Under the pieces are notes generated by a model. That model did no database searches and was not told the origin of the DNA. It saw nothing but the letters and a program-made list of their open reading frames with translations. A program made the translations under genes and the position numbers. DNA of 64,000 nt from Lathyrus oleraceus (taxonomy: Eukaryota > Streptophyta > Magnoliopsida > Fabales > Fabaceae), in contig NC_066583.1 of NCBI RefSeq assembly GCF_024323335.1, positions 368,841,452 to 368,905,451 of the forward strand, in the 5' to 3' direction. Below, piece after piece: positions 25,985 through 35,564 of this stretch; the first letter of the stretch is position 1; each line of letters opens with the position of its first letter.

Positions 25985-25992
25985 ATTTATAT
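25985..25992 (-). promoter_or_regulatory. TATA-like box in young 3' LTR
   Basis: ATATAAAT on the minus strand lies about 1.4 kb into the LTR in sense direction. The identical sequence occurs in the 5' LTR, where it would drive the element. Confidence 0.5.
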
Positions 25993-27400
25993 GGATGCTT
26001 AATCCTCCACTAATCCACTTAATTAGTTAAATGGTAATGTTAAGTGAAAGTGCAATTTCCTTCAATTTGGCCAAAATGCCCTCTCTCCAAATCAGTTCAT
26101 GTAGCAGCTCAATTTTGGTTCCAACAAGTCCAAAATGTCATATGCAATGTGTAGAAACAAGTTTCATTTCAATTGGATGCCTATTCTTGAATTTCACTAT
26201 GTGGTAGAAAAAAGTCCAATTTTGCATTTCCATTCTTCGAGCCAAAACTCAAATTATGAGGCCTAGCCATGAAATGAATATTCAAACATACTTAAAATGC
26301 CATTCCTGAGGTGTTGGAAAAAGTCCCATTCAAAAATTCTAATTATTTTGACATTTGGACGATTTTGCCCCTGGTCCAATTCAGCTGTCCAGTTGAAAAG
26401 TGACTTTTTGCCTTGGCCATTTTTGAACAAATCCAATGATGCACCCTCAAAGTACATGTCAAATGGAGTTTGTGCATATAAAGAACTTGCAATTTGGACA
26501 AACCATGTGGAAGTTATGGCCTCCTGATTACGGTCTTTTCTGAAATTCACTGAGCCATATCTCGCAAACCGTACATCGGATTTTCAAGTTCTTGGACTTT
26601 TTGGAAAGGTGAGAACAAGATCTACATCTGTCATGTTGAACAATTTTTCATTTGAAGCTTCCTTGGACTTCTGTTTTTGAGGTCAAAAACTTTCCATTTT
26701 TGGAAACTTCAATTACAAGTCACTTGCTATTTTTGGCAGTTTTTGTCCTGACTTGATTTTCTTCATTTTTAAGCTTTGCAATGTCATTCAACACTTGTTC
26801 CAACATGAATGAAGTGTGTCTAACTTGTTTCCACCTCCAAATCCACCAGATCATGTACAGTTGACCACAGTTGACTTTTCATCTGATAGATGAATTTGGC
26901 AATGCATTGATCAATCTGAGCCCCAATTTCCAACTGAAATGGCTCAAGGGTGATACCCTAGCCTCCATAAGCACCATATAGTCACAAAATGATCCTCATC
27001 TCCTTCATAAACCCCATCTCCTGATCCAGCCCTGATTGGCCCAATACAACTGATTAGGGTTGACTAGTGGTCAAAACCCTAATCTCAAGGAATCTGCTTC
27101 AATGTCCTGATGAAATCAAACCATGATGATGATGATGTATCACTTCAATCAAGATGAAGACCAACATCCATTGAGAATCATAAAACCCTAATTCACAGCC
27201 CAATCCTCAGATGGCTAATGATCAGTCAATAAACCCTAGGCTTGCACTTTGACTTCCTCATCTTCTGATCAAGACTTGAGAGGATAGCTTGCACAATGTA
27301 ACCACATGATATGCAATATGCAATGCCTAATGACCTAAAATGAAATGCAAATATGTTAATGCTAGTCCCAAGAGAGGAGGGCAAATTTTGAGGTGTTACA

Positions 27401-27412
27401 GCTGCCCCTATT
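27401..27412 (-). other. Polypurine tract of the young element
   Basis: On the minus strand AATAGGGGCAGC immediately precedes the 3' LTR start TGTAACACC. The host has ATAAGGGCAGC in the same place. It is the expected primer site for plus-strand DNA synthesis. Confidence 0.85.
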
Positions 27413-27714
27413 CAATCCACTGTGAACCTGTCGATACGAAATAGCCTCGGCTTTCGGATGATCAGGATGAAGAGTGATTGAATACCAAGAACAGACGAAC
27501 AATTTGCACTCTGATGAGATAATTAACAACGCCTGTCAGCAGCGGCGAAGAAACAAACTCTTGAAACGTCGACCTGGATACCAAAATAAATGGTAACACA
27601 GGGATAACCATGGTCTGAACACCACATCCACTCGGGATTCTCATTCTTTTTTCTTTTTTATGCTTTTCTTGAACCCCGAAATTTTCTCTGCGCAAACGAT
27701 CCTCGGATCTCTGC

Positions 27715-28265
27715 ATTTGAAACCCGGAAAATGCCTCAGCACCCCTTCTTTGCCAAAATAATGAACCCCGATCTCCCATTTGAACCCCAGTCGCCTGACG
27801 ATAACTCTCGATCGCCAGAATGAACCCCATTCTCCAGAAAATGTCGCAACATCTCCCTTTCTCCGTTTGAACCCCGGAACATGCCTCAGCATTTCCTTTC
27901 TCCATTTGAACCCCAGAAAATGCCTCAGCATCTCCTTTTCTCCAATCTCTCGTGATAATTCCGCTGGCAACGTCGGAAATAACACTCAACCACTCTGAGG
28001 GCGACATGTCAGAGGGTAAACCTTCACAAAGGAAGGTAGCATATGTATCTCTTCCTCAGAAGACACCTATAACAACCTCCATTGGCCTCAACCAGAGTCT
28101 AAGGTGACACATGAACAGAAGACGCTCCTAAGGACCTCATCCCGGATACAATCTTCAACTCCAATCTCCATTTGAACCCCAGAAAATGCCGCAACACTTC
28201 CTTTTCTCCATTCGAACCCCGAAAATGCCTCAGCATATACTCTTCTCTGATTGAACCCCGAAAAT
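27715..28265. repeat. Degenerate repeats of about 40 bp, GAACCCCRGAAAATGCCTCA type
   Basis: About eight irregular units share TTTGAACCCCAGAAAATG followed by CCTCAGCATCTCC or similar and TTTCTCCA. They fall in two clusters, 27715-27945 and 28171-28265, separated by unique sequence. GAACCCC motifs also occur in solo LTR 1 near 2680-2790, but without the rest of the unit. Confidence 0.8.
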
Positions 28266-28302
28266 CGCGTTGATCGCGCAACGTCTTCTGATTTTATCTC
28301 CA

Positions 28303-28620
28303 TCTCTGTCCGACGGAAACATCTCCTCCAATATCGCACTACTGGGGAACATTGTTGATCTGACGTCGTGATGCTAAACTCCTCAGAGTAACATCTTCAC
28401 CATCCAGCGAAACCAAAACTCCAAGCGGTAACCACGGCTTGAATTGCGCCGATCGCATAACCTTTCCATCTCTGTTCGACGGAAAACAATTACTCCAGTA
28501 TCGCACTACTGGGGAAACACCTTTGATTCAATCACGATGCTGAACTCCTCGGAGTAACACCTCTTCACCTTTGGGAAAAACCACCTCTCAAACGGTAACC
28601 ACGGCTTGAGACTAGCTTAT
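28303..28620. repeat. Imperfect direct duplication of about 165 bp in the 3' UTR
   Basis: The block starting ATCTCTGTCCGACGGAAA (28303) is repeated from ATCTCTGTTCGACGGAAA (28469). Both copies continue through ATCGCACTACTGGGGAA and end with GGTAACCACGGCTTGA. The copies differ by substitutions and small indels. Confidence 0.85.
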
Positions 28621-28759
28621 GCTTGCCATGATGAATGATTGATTTTTTCAGCGTAATGCTCCACAATTATGGAAATGCTACGCGATTATTTATTTTTCTA
28701 TGCAATATGCCATGTTATTTTTTCCATGATGAATGCATGAAAAACAAAAACATCCCCCT

Positions 28760-29430
28760 CAAGGGACTCTTCTGGGGAACACGAGAATCTTTGCTGAGGA
28801 ACTCGTCACCACTCGGATTTCCGCCCTGCTGGGGAATAACACTGCTGCTGGAAATAAGGCAACCCTTGCTGGGGAAGAACCTCTTTTGCACCCAATCCAC
28901 TCGAGAAACGGCTGGGGATAAGCACCACCAACACTCTGTGGGGAATACAACAATCTTTGACTTGCTGAGGATATCAATACGGACTCCGCTTCGGGAAACC
29001 CTCACAGATACCTGTCGACTTCACTGGGGAAATTCTCACAGAGACTCTGCTAGGGGAATAGCAATCTCCAGACTCATCTGGGGAAACATCCATATATCAC
29101 CTGCTGAGGATAACCATCTTGACCCTGCTAGGGAACCGCATACTACTCCGCTGGGACAACCCATGCAATCCATATGTAGAATCATCTCAGCTGGGGATGC
29201 AAAATCTGTCCGCTACGGGAACTTGTTCAATCCACTGGTAGGATGAACACTGTTGGAGATATATTTCATTGAAACCCGCTCCCCTCGAGGAATAGCAACC
29301 TTCTGGCTTGGCTGCCGAGGAAACATCGTTGTAAACCTGCCGGGGACAGCCCTCTTGACTCGGCTGGAGAAGTCACAGACATTGGATCTGCTGGGGAGCT
29401 AGTCCTATACCTCTGCTTGGGGACTTAGCT
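28760..29430. repeat. Scattered GCTGGGGA motifs resembling the PBS, antisense to the element
   Basis: More than ten short motifs of the form CTGCTGGGGAA recur every 30-60 bases on the plus strand. Some extend the match to the PBS (GACTCTGCTGGGGACTT): GACTCTGCTAGGGGA at 29043-29057 and CTCTGCTTGGGGACTTAGC at 29411-29429. Because the element is on the minus strand, its RNA would carry the complement of the PBS. The host 3' UTR has similar TCCCCAGCGGAGT motifs near 46765 in sense. Confidence 0.6.
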
Positions 29431-29630
29431 GGGAAATGAGAATAGTTGGTATAAAAACACCCGTCAACTCGTCGAACCATGGTGTCTACCTCCAATACTC
29501 ATATCGGCTTTCCACTTTTAAGAGTCCCCAGACTCGTCTGGACCTTTTCTGCTCCATCATCTTGTATTCCAAATCGCCCCGCGCTCGACGAGAAACGTAC
29601 TCCTGGGAGTTATACAGAAATTTCAATCTT

Positions 29631-29860
29631 TCGACTTTGAAGAGTCTTCTTGATTAATTTCAAGGGTCGTCGGACGTCTCTCGTCGTCTCTTCGTCCTTT
29701 CTTCAAGCACTCGTCCCTGATCGGACTCTGCGGGGAATTACATACTTTCAAGTCTTCCGACTTTGAAGAGTCTTCTTGATTACCATCAAGGATCGTCGTA
29801 CGCCGCAACGTCTTCGTCATTCTTTCATTCATTAGTTCCTGAGCGAACTCTCTGGGGATC
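29631..29860. repeat. Imperfect direct duplication of about 127 bp in the 3' UTR
   Basis: CGACTTTGAAGAGTCTTCTT occurs at 29631 and again at 29758, each followed by GATTA, a CAAGGRTCGTCG motif, CTTCGTC and an ACTCTG/CTCT-GGGGA motif. Another PBS-like motif, GGACTCTGCGGGGA, lies at 29723-29736. Confidence 0.8.
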
Positions 29861-30436
29861 TGTTTTCAAAAGCTTCCACACCACAACCTGCAAGTGAGTG
29901 AAGAATATCTAACAGTACCTGCAAAACAGACCGTCAGATAAAACCGTGCCCCAGGCGTGTCAAGATTTCAACACTTGGGTCATTCAACCTTCCGAATAAG
30001 ATTTCAAGCTTTCAATCTTATAAACATGCATTGGAAGGGAACCTGTATGTTTTAAAATGCAAAGTTCTTTATCAAAATAATCGGATGTTCTTGCAATCAA
30101 AGCGGTAATGAAAAACAAAAACAAAATTATTTGACTGAATATGCATTTTATTGATCGGAAAAGTGTGGCTCAAATGAGCAATACAAAAGGAAGCAATTCC
30201 TGAAAAGAGGTAACTGCGCACAAAAGGAAAAAATCTATCCTAATGGCAATGGGAAACTCGTGATCTCATCGAGTTCCAACTCGGTTACACCCCCTATGTC
30301 CTCAGACTCTCCACGCTTTCTGCCTTCTGAACAAGACGTTTCTGACTGATCCCTACCGGGTATTATCCATGATGCTTTAACCAAAGCGCAAACGATCATG
30401 CTGGACGCAGTTGTTCGTTTCAATCCCTCTTTTGCC

Positions 30437-30623
30437 TGGACCGCCCTTTCGGGTTTTCAGTCCACCGGGATACCCATTTTTGCCCAAGTCGCCTTCTCAG
30501 GTTTTCGACTTGCCGGGTGTACATTTTCATTCTATATCCCTAATTTTTGCCCGAACCTTTCTTCTGTTTTTGGTTCGCCGGGATGCCCATTTTTGCCTGG
30601 ACTATTTTGTTCTTTTCGTCCAG
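30437..30623 (-). other. Four-hairpin array directly after pol (young element)
   Basis: In sense order: hairpin 1 at 30623-30597 (CTGGAC/GTCCAG, 15-nt loop), hairpin 2 at 30577-30552 (CGAACC/GGTTCG, 14-nt loop), hairpin 3 at 30512-30485 (CAAGTCG/CGACTTG, AAAA bulge, CCT-GAGA-AGG) and hairpin 4 at 30464-30437 (TGGACTG/CGGTCCA, AAAA bulge, CCC-GAAA-GGG). Spacers GGCAAAAATGGGYATCCCGG separate 1 from 2 and 3 from 4. The first stem lies nine bases after the pol stop. The host array has the same order and sizes. It differs at three stem pairs by C-G to T-A double changes and keeps GNRA tetraloops in hairpins 3 and 4. I infer a functional RNA structure; its role is unknown. Confidence 0.8.
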
Positions 30624-30632
30624 CGGGTCAAT

Positions 30633-33600
30633 TTATACGAAGTATTTTTTAACTGCGTCCGCATTCACAGGGGATGGAAAATCCTCGCCATCCATGGTCG
30701 TTAACAACAAGGCTCCGCCAGAGAAAACCTTCTTGACCACGAATGGACCTTCATAATTCGGCGTCCACTTGCCCCTTCGATCGTTTTGAGGAGGAAGGAT
30801 CCTTTTCAGCACCATATCACCTACGTGATATACCCGAGGTCGTACCTTCTTGTCAAAAGCACGCTTCATCCGTTGCTGATACAACTGCCCATGACAGATG
30901 GCTGCTAGCCTCTTTTCCTCTATCAGGCTCAACTCCTCATACCGGGTCCTTACCCATTCAGCCTCTTGCAATTTCACGTCCATCAGGACTCTCAAAGAGG
31001 GAATCTGAACCTCAACAGGTAATACAGCCTCCATCCCATATACCAATGAGAAAGGAGTTGCCCCAGTAGATGTACGCACCGACGTTCTGTACCCATGCAA
31101 CGCGAACGGCAACATCTCATGCCAGTCTTTGTATGTTACCACCATTTTCTGCACAATCTTCTTTATATTTTTGTTGGCTGCCTCAACCGCCCCATTCATC
31201 TTCGGACGATAAGGAGAAGAATTGTGATGCTCAATCTTGAATTCCCGGCACAGTTCCGCCATCATCTTATTATTCAAATTAGAACCATTATCAGTAATGA
31301 TCCTCTCGGGAACCCCATATCGGCAAATGATGTCTCTCTTGAGAAATCTGGCCACAACCTGCTTCGTCACGTTCGTATAAGAGGCTGCTTCTACCCACTT
31401 AGTGAAGTAATCAATAGCCACTAATATGAACCGGTGCCCGTTCGAAGCCGTAGGCTCTATCTTTCCAATCATATCAATGCCCCACATAGCAAACGGCCAT
31501 GGAGACGACATTAAGCTCAACGGATTTGGAGGCACGTGCACCTTATCAGCATAAATCTGGCATTTATGACACTTCCGCACGAAATTAAAACATTGGGCCT
31601 CCATTGTCATCCAATAATAACCTGCTCTCAGCAGCTTCTTCACCATTGCATTCCCACTGGCATGGGTACCGAACGATCCCTCATGAACCTCCTTCATTAA
31701 TTGGCTTGCTTCTGCATCATCAACACATCTGAGCAAGACCCAATCAAAATTCCTCTTGTACAAAACCCCATCCTTATTCAGGTAGAATACCATGGCCAAC
31801 CTCCGCAGAGTCTTTCTATCTTTCTTAGATGCTCCCTCAGGATACTCTTGAGTCTCTAGATAGCGCTTGATATCATAATACCACGGCTTCTCATCATCAG
31901 GCGCTGTATCAACAGCAAACACATAAGCCGGCCTATCCAGACGTCCCACTTCAACACTGGGGAACTGATTCCACCTCTGCACCTTAATCAAGGCAGCCAG
32001 TGTAGCCAAAGCATCTGCCAAAGGATTCTCCTCTCTAGGCACATGATGCAACTTCACCTCGGTGAAAAACGTCAACAATCTCCTCGTATAATCTCGATAC
32101 GGAACCAAATGAGATTGATGCGTATACCATTTCCCGTTAACCTGATTTATCACCAGAGCTGAATCTCCATATATCACAAGGTTCTTGATTCTCAAATCAA
32201 TAGCCTCCTCAATACCCAATATGCAAGCTTCATATTCAGCTACGTTGTTGGTACACTCAAATGTTAGCCGGGCAGCAAAAGGAATATGGGATCCTTTCGG
32301 CGTAACCAAAACAGCACCAACACCGCTTCCGTTCACGTTAACGGCCCCATCAAACATCAGAATCCATTCGGATTCAGGGTCAGGCCCCTCCTCCGGGATC
32401 GGTTCCTCGCAATCTTTCGATTTGAGAAACATGATGTCCTCATCAGGGAATTCAAACTTCATCGGTTGATAATCATCAATGGGTTGCTGGGCGAGGTAAT
32501 CAGACAATACACTCCCCTTGATCGCTTTCTGAGAGGTGTACTGTATATCATATTCTGTCAAAATCATTTGCCACCTCGCAACCCGTCCGGTCAATGCTGG
32601 CTTCTCAAAAATGTACTTGATTGGATCCATCTTGGAAATCAATAAAGTGGTATGAACCAGCATGTACTGCCTTAGTCGGCGAGCAGCCCAGACCAAAGCA
32701 CAGCAAGTTTTCTCGAGCAGTGAATATCTTGTTTCACAGTCGGTAAACTTTTTGCTAAGGTAGTATATGGCATGCTCTTTTCGACCAGACTCGTCATGCT
32801 GCCCCAATACACACCCCATAGACCCCTCGAGGACTGTCAGGTACAGAATTAACGGTCTTCCCTCAACAGGAGGCATCAGAATCGGAGGCTCCTGCAAATA
32901 CTCTTTTATTCTTTCAAATGCCGCTTGGCAATCATCATTCCACCTGACCGTTTGATCCTTTCTCAACAATTTAAAGATTGGTTCACACGTGGCCGTTAGA
33001 TGAGATATGAACCGTGAAATGTAGTTCAATCTACCTAAGAAACCACGAACCTCCTTCTCTGTTCTCGGTTCAGGCATTTCTTTTATTGCTTTTACTTTTG
33101 CAGGATCAACCTCGATTCCTTTCTCACTTACAATGAACCCCAGCAGTTTACCGGACCGCACTCCGAACGTGCACTTATTCGGATTCAACCTCAGTCTGAA
33201 CTGTCTCAACCGGTCAAACAACTTAGCCAGATCTACCAAATGCCCCTCTTCTGTTTGGGACTTTGCTATCATGTCATCAACATAGCATTCAATTTCATGA
33301 TGAATCATATCATGAAACAAAGTCACCATAGCTCTCTGATAAGTAGCACCGGCGTTTTTGAGACCGAATGGCATCACCTTGTAACAAAAGGTACCCCACG
33401 GTGTAATGAACGTTGTTTTCTCCATATCATCTGGCGACATTTTGATTTGATTATAGCCAGAAAAGCCATCCATGAAGGAAAACACCGAGAATTGAGCAGT
33501 ATTATCTACCAACACGTCAATGTGAGGTAGTGGGAAATCATCTTTCGGACTAGCTCTATTCAAATCCCGGTAGTCCACACACATTCTCACCTTCCCATCT

Positions 33601-34113
33601 TTCTTCGGGACTGGCACAATGTTCGCAACCCATGGCGGATAGTTAGTGACAGCAAGGAAACCAGCATCCCACTGCTTCTGCACTTCCTCTTTAATTTTCA
33701 TTGCCATGTCAGGTCGAGTTCTGCGCAACCTCTGCTTCACTGGAGGACAGTCTGTTCTCAACGGTAGCTTGTGCACAACGATATCGGTATCCAACCCTGG
33801 CATATCTTGATAAGACCAGGCAAAGATATCGACATACTCTTTCAATAATGCCACCATTCTGCTCTTGACACTTTCCTCCAAAGCAGCCCCGATTTTCACC
33901 TCTCTTCTAACCTCGTCGGTACCCAGATTCACCACCTCAATCTGTTCCTCATGTGGCTGAATCACCTTCTCCTCTTGTTTTAACAACCTGGCTAATTCCC
34001 CTGGCAGCTCACAATCTTCTTCGTCTTCTTCTTCAGCAAGATAGATCGGATTGTCGAAGTCATACAAGGGTGTAACAGGATTGTTATCAATGAGATCCGG
34101 AGAGGAATCGCAT
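30633..34113 (-). CDS. pol: Pol exon: reverse transcriptase, RNase H, archaeal RNase H, integrase (young element)
   Basis: It is intact from the intron acceptor (34114/34113) to the stop at 30633; an ATG at 34133 lies inside the intron and is probably not the start. Numbered from that ATG (1166 residues): RT about 130-330 with CVDYRDLN at 185 and YVDD at 284-287; Ty3-type RNase H about 428-546; archaeal-type RNase H about 590-715 with D594, E633, D657 and D707 as likely catalytic residues; integrase zinc finger H817, H824, C855, C858 and core D887, D948, E984 (35 residues between D and E); C-terminal domain to KYFV. The first RNase H lacks the usual DAS aspartate, consistent with takeover by the second. 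It would copy RNA to DNA and integrate it. No stop or frameshift is seen in this exon. Confidence 0.95.
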
Positions 34114-34388
34114 CTGCATGAATGTTGATTCATGCATTGCTTTAGAACCGGTGTGAAAAATTGAAAAGGAAAAATGAAAACATTGCCATTTTTATTTGTT
34201 TTTAATTTTTAAACTGCAAAAATAAATGAAAAACAGGGAACACCGCTTTTAACTGAAAAACATCCTTTTATTAATGATGCAAAATTCTGCAAATTTAAAC
34301 ATGAGGTGGCCCTTACAATGGACCATTACGTGTCGGGCAACACGCATGGTTTGCATGCAAATAAGAAAGAAAACAAGAAAAATATTAC
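34114..34388 (-). other. Predicted pro/RT intron of the young element
   Basis: On the minus strand the donor GTAATATTTTTC starts at 34388 and the acceptor TTCATGCAG ends at 34114, a length of 275 bp. Splicing joins the protease frame to the pol frame in phase. The protease TAA (34387-34385) lies at bases 2-4 of the intron. The host has the same arrangement at 13178-13472. Retention would end translation after protease, and splicing would allow a Gag-Pro-Pol fusion. This position matches the intron described for Ogre elements. Confidence 0.78.
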
Positions 34389-35560
34389 TCTTCGAGGAGA
34401 GTGACCCGGATGATTTCTTCGGCCTTCCAGTTGTGGATTTCCATCCCTGGTTCGCACGACGTTATCCATCGGTCCATGTCACAGTCGCTGTCAATATCTT
34501 CACCCATCATGCAGATGTGGTCCGGATCCAGCATTCCGGCACTCGTGAAAGTTACAGACGTACGACCCCCTCTTCCTCGTCCCAAGCCTCGGCCCGGTTG
34601 ATATCCAACCCCAAAACGGTCTTTTTTCTCAGGGACCTCCATCATTTTGCCCCAACCAGGAGCCTCACCGCTCTTGACCACCTCAGCAGCCTGCTTGTAT
34701 GAAGCGATGGATGGTTTCTCTTCCTCCTGCTTAGCGAACAGAGCATTCTCCACCTTAACGGTTTCAAATGCCTGGCTAGGCGTCTCCCATATTTCTCCAT
34801 CCATCTCCACATACTTAAACGAAGACAGGTGGCTGACAAAGATGTCCTCCTCTCCGCAAACAGTAACGACTTGGCTTCCCCAGACATATTTCAGCTTTTG
34901 GTGCAAAGTCGACGTAACTGCTCCCGCAGCATGAATCCATGGGCGACCCAACAGGCAACTGTAAGCTGGTTGGATGTCCATAACATAGAAGGTTGACTTA
35001 AACACCTTCGGGCCAATCTTTACTGGTAACTCCACCTCTCCAAACACGGCCCGTTTTGACCCATCAAATGCCCGCACAATTAAATCAGTCGGGGTCAAAA
35101 TCAGTCCGTCACAATTCAGCTTTGCCAAGGCCTTCTTAGGCAACACATTCAAAGAGGAGCCGGTATCAACCAGCACATGCGAAAGCACGGCTCCTTTGCA
35201 TTCCATTGCAATGTGCAAAGCCCGGTTATGATTTCTCCCATCCACGGTCAAATCCATATCAGTAAAGCCCAACCCATGGCTGGCATGCACGTTGGATACG
35301 ACCGTCTCCAATTGGTTAATTGTAATCTCTTGAGGAACATAGGCTTTCTTCAATATTTTCAACAAAGCCTCCCTATGCCCTTCTGAGCTCAGTAACAATG
35401 AAAGAATGGAGATTTTGGCCGGAGTCTGCTGCAAATGATCCACCAACTTGTACTCTGACTTCTTGATGATTCTCAGAAATTCCTCAGCTTCATCATCAAA
35501 TTTACTATCCGACCCCGCAGGCGCCGGTGTCATCACAGGAGTACTACCGTTATCTACCAC
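34385..35560 (-). CDS. pro: Aspartic protease region of gag-pro (young element)
   Basis: This is a 391-residue open segment with the protease motif VDTGSSLNVLPKKAL (active Asp at residue 132) and LLGRPWIH about 75 residues later. It would cleave the element's polyprotein. The first codon of the segment is GTG in mid-sequence (VVDNGS), so it is not a true start. The same frame is open a little further upstream into an A-rich tract, where it overlaps the gag frame. In the host the equivalent junction is in one frame (AKAKGKQVVNEG). The segment ends in a TAA that overlaps the intron donor. C-terminal residues form a gag-pol linker of unknown role rich in Gly-Arg near GRGLGRGRGG. Confidence 0.9.
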   Translation of the reverse strand: MVDNGSTPVMTPAPAGSDSKFDDEAEEFLRIIKKSEYKLVDHLQQTPAKISILSLLLSSEGHREALLKILKKAYVPQEITINQLETVVSNVHASHGLGFTDMDLTVDGRNHNRALHIAMECKGAVLSHVLVDTGSSLNVLPKKALAKLNCDGLILTPTDLIVRAFDGSKRAVFGEVELPVKIGPKVFKSTFYVMDIQPAYSCLLGRPWIHAAGAVTSTLHQKLKYVWGSQVVTVCGEEDIFVSHLSSFKYVEMDGEIWETPSQAFETVKVENALFAKQEEEKPSIASYKQAAEVVKSGEAPGWGKMMEVPEKKDRFGVGYQPGRGLGRGRGGRTSVTFTSAGMLDPDHICMMGEDIDSDCDMDRWITSCEPGMEIHNWKAEEIIRVTLLEE

Positions 35561-35564
35561 AGCT

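Larger units (their letters stand above)
22444..27400 (-). mobile_element. 3' LTR of the young element
   Basis: This 4957-bp LTR reads TGTCGCATCCTG to GAGGTGTTACA on the plus strand; the sense strand is minus, beginning TGTAACACCTC. It adjoins the PPT at 27401. It contains two stem-loop modules (22759-22798, 23041-23079) and a TATA-like ATATAAAT (minus) at 25985-25992. A segment of short GTGTGACA/TGTCACAC inverted sequence lies near 24823-24843. All open frames in it recur in the 5' LTR and are not supported as genes. Confidence 0.96.
27413..30436 (-). other. Long 3' UTR of the young element, rich in repeats
   Basis: Three kilobases without conserved coding lie between the hairpin array and the PPT. 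It holds four repeat blocks: degenerate units of about 40 bp (27715-28265), a duplication of about 165 bp (28303-28620), scattered GCTGGGGA-type motifs (28760-29430), and a duplication of about 127 bp (29631-29860). A 203-codon open frame on the plus strand (28635-29246) is antisense to the element and is explained by the GC-rich GCTGGGGA repeats. Ogre 3' regions are known to be variable and to carry tandem repeats. Confidence 0.75.

Noticed and set aside
28635..29246. 203-codon open frame on the plus strand
   Set aside because: It is antisense to the young element in its 3' UTR and is generated by GCTGGGGA repeats; no domain is recognisable.
34134..34384. Gap between protease and RT as a simple intergenic region or frameshift
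   Set aside because: Matching donor and acceptor in two diverged elements, with frame kept after removal, support an intron instead.
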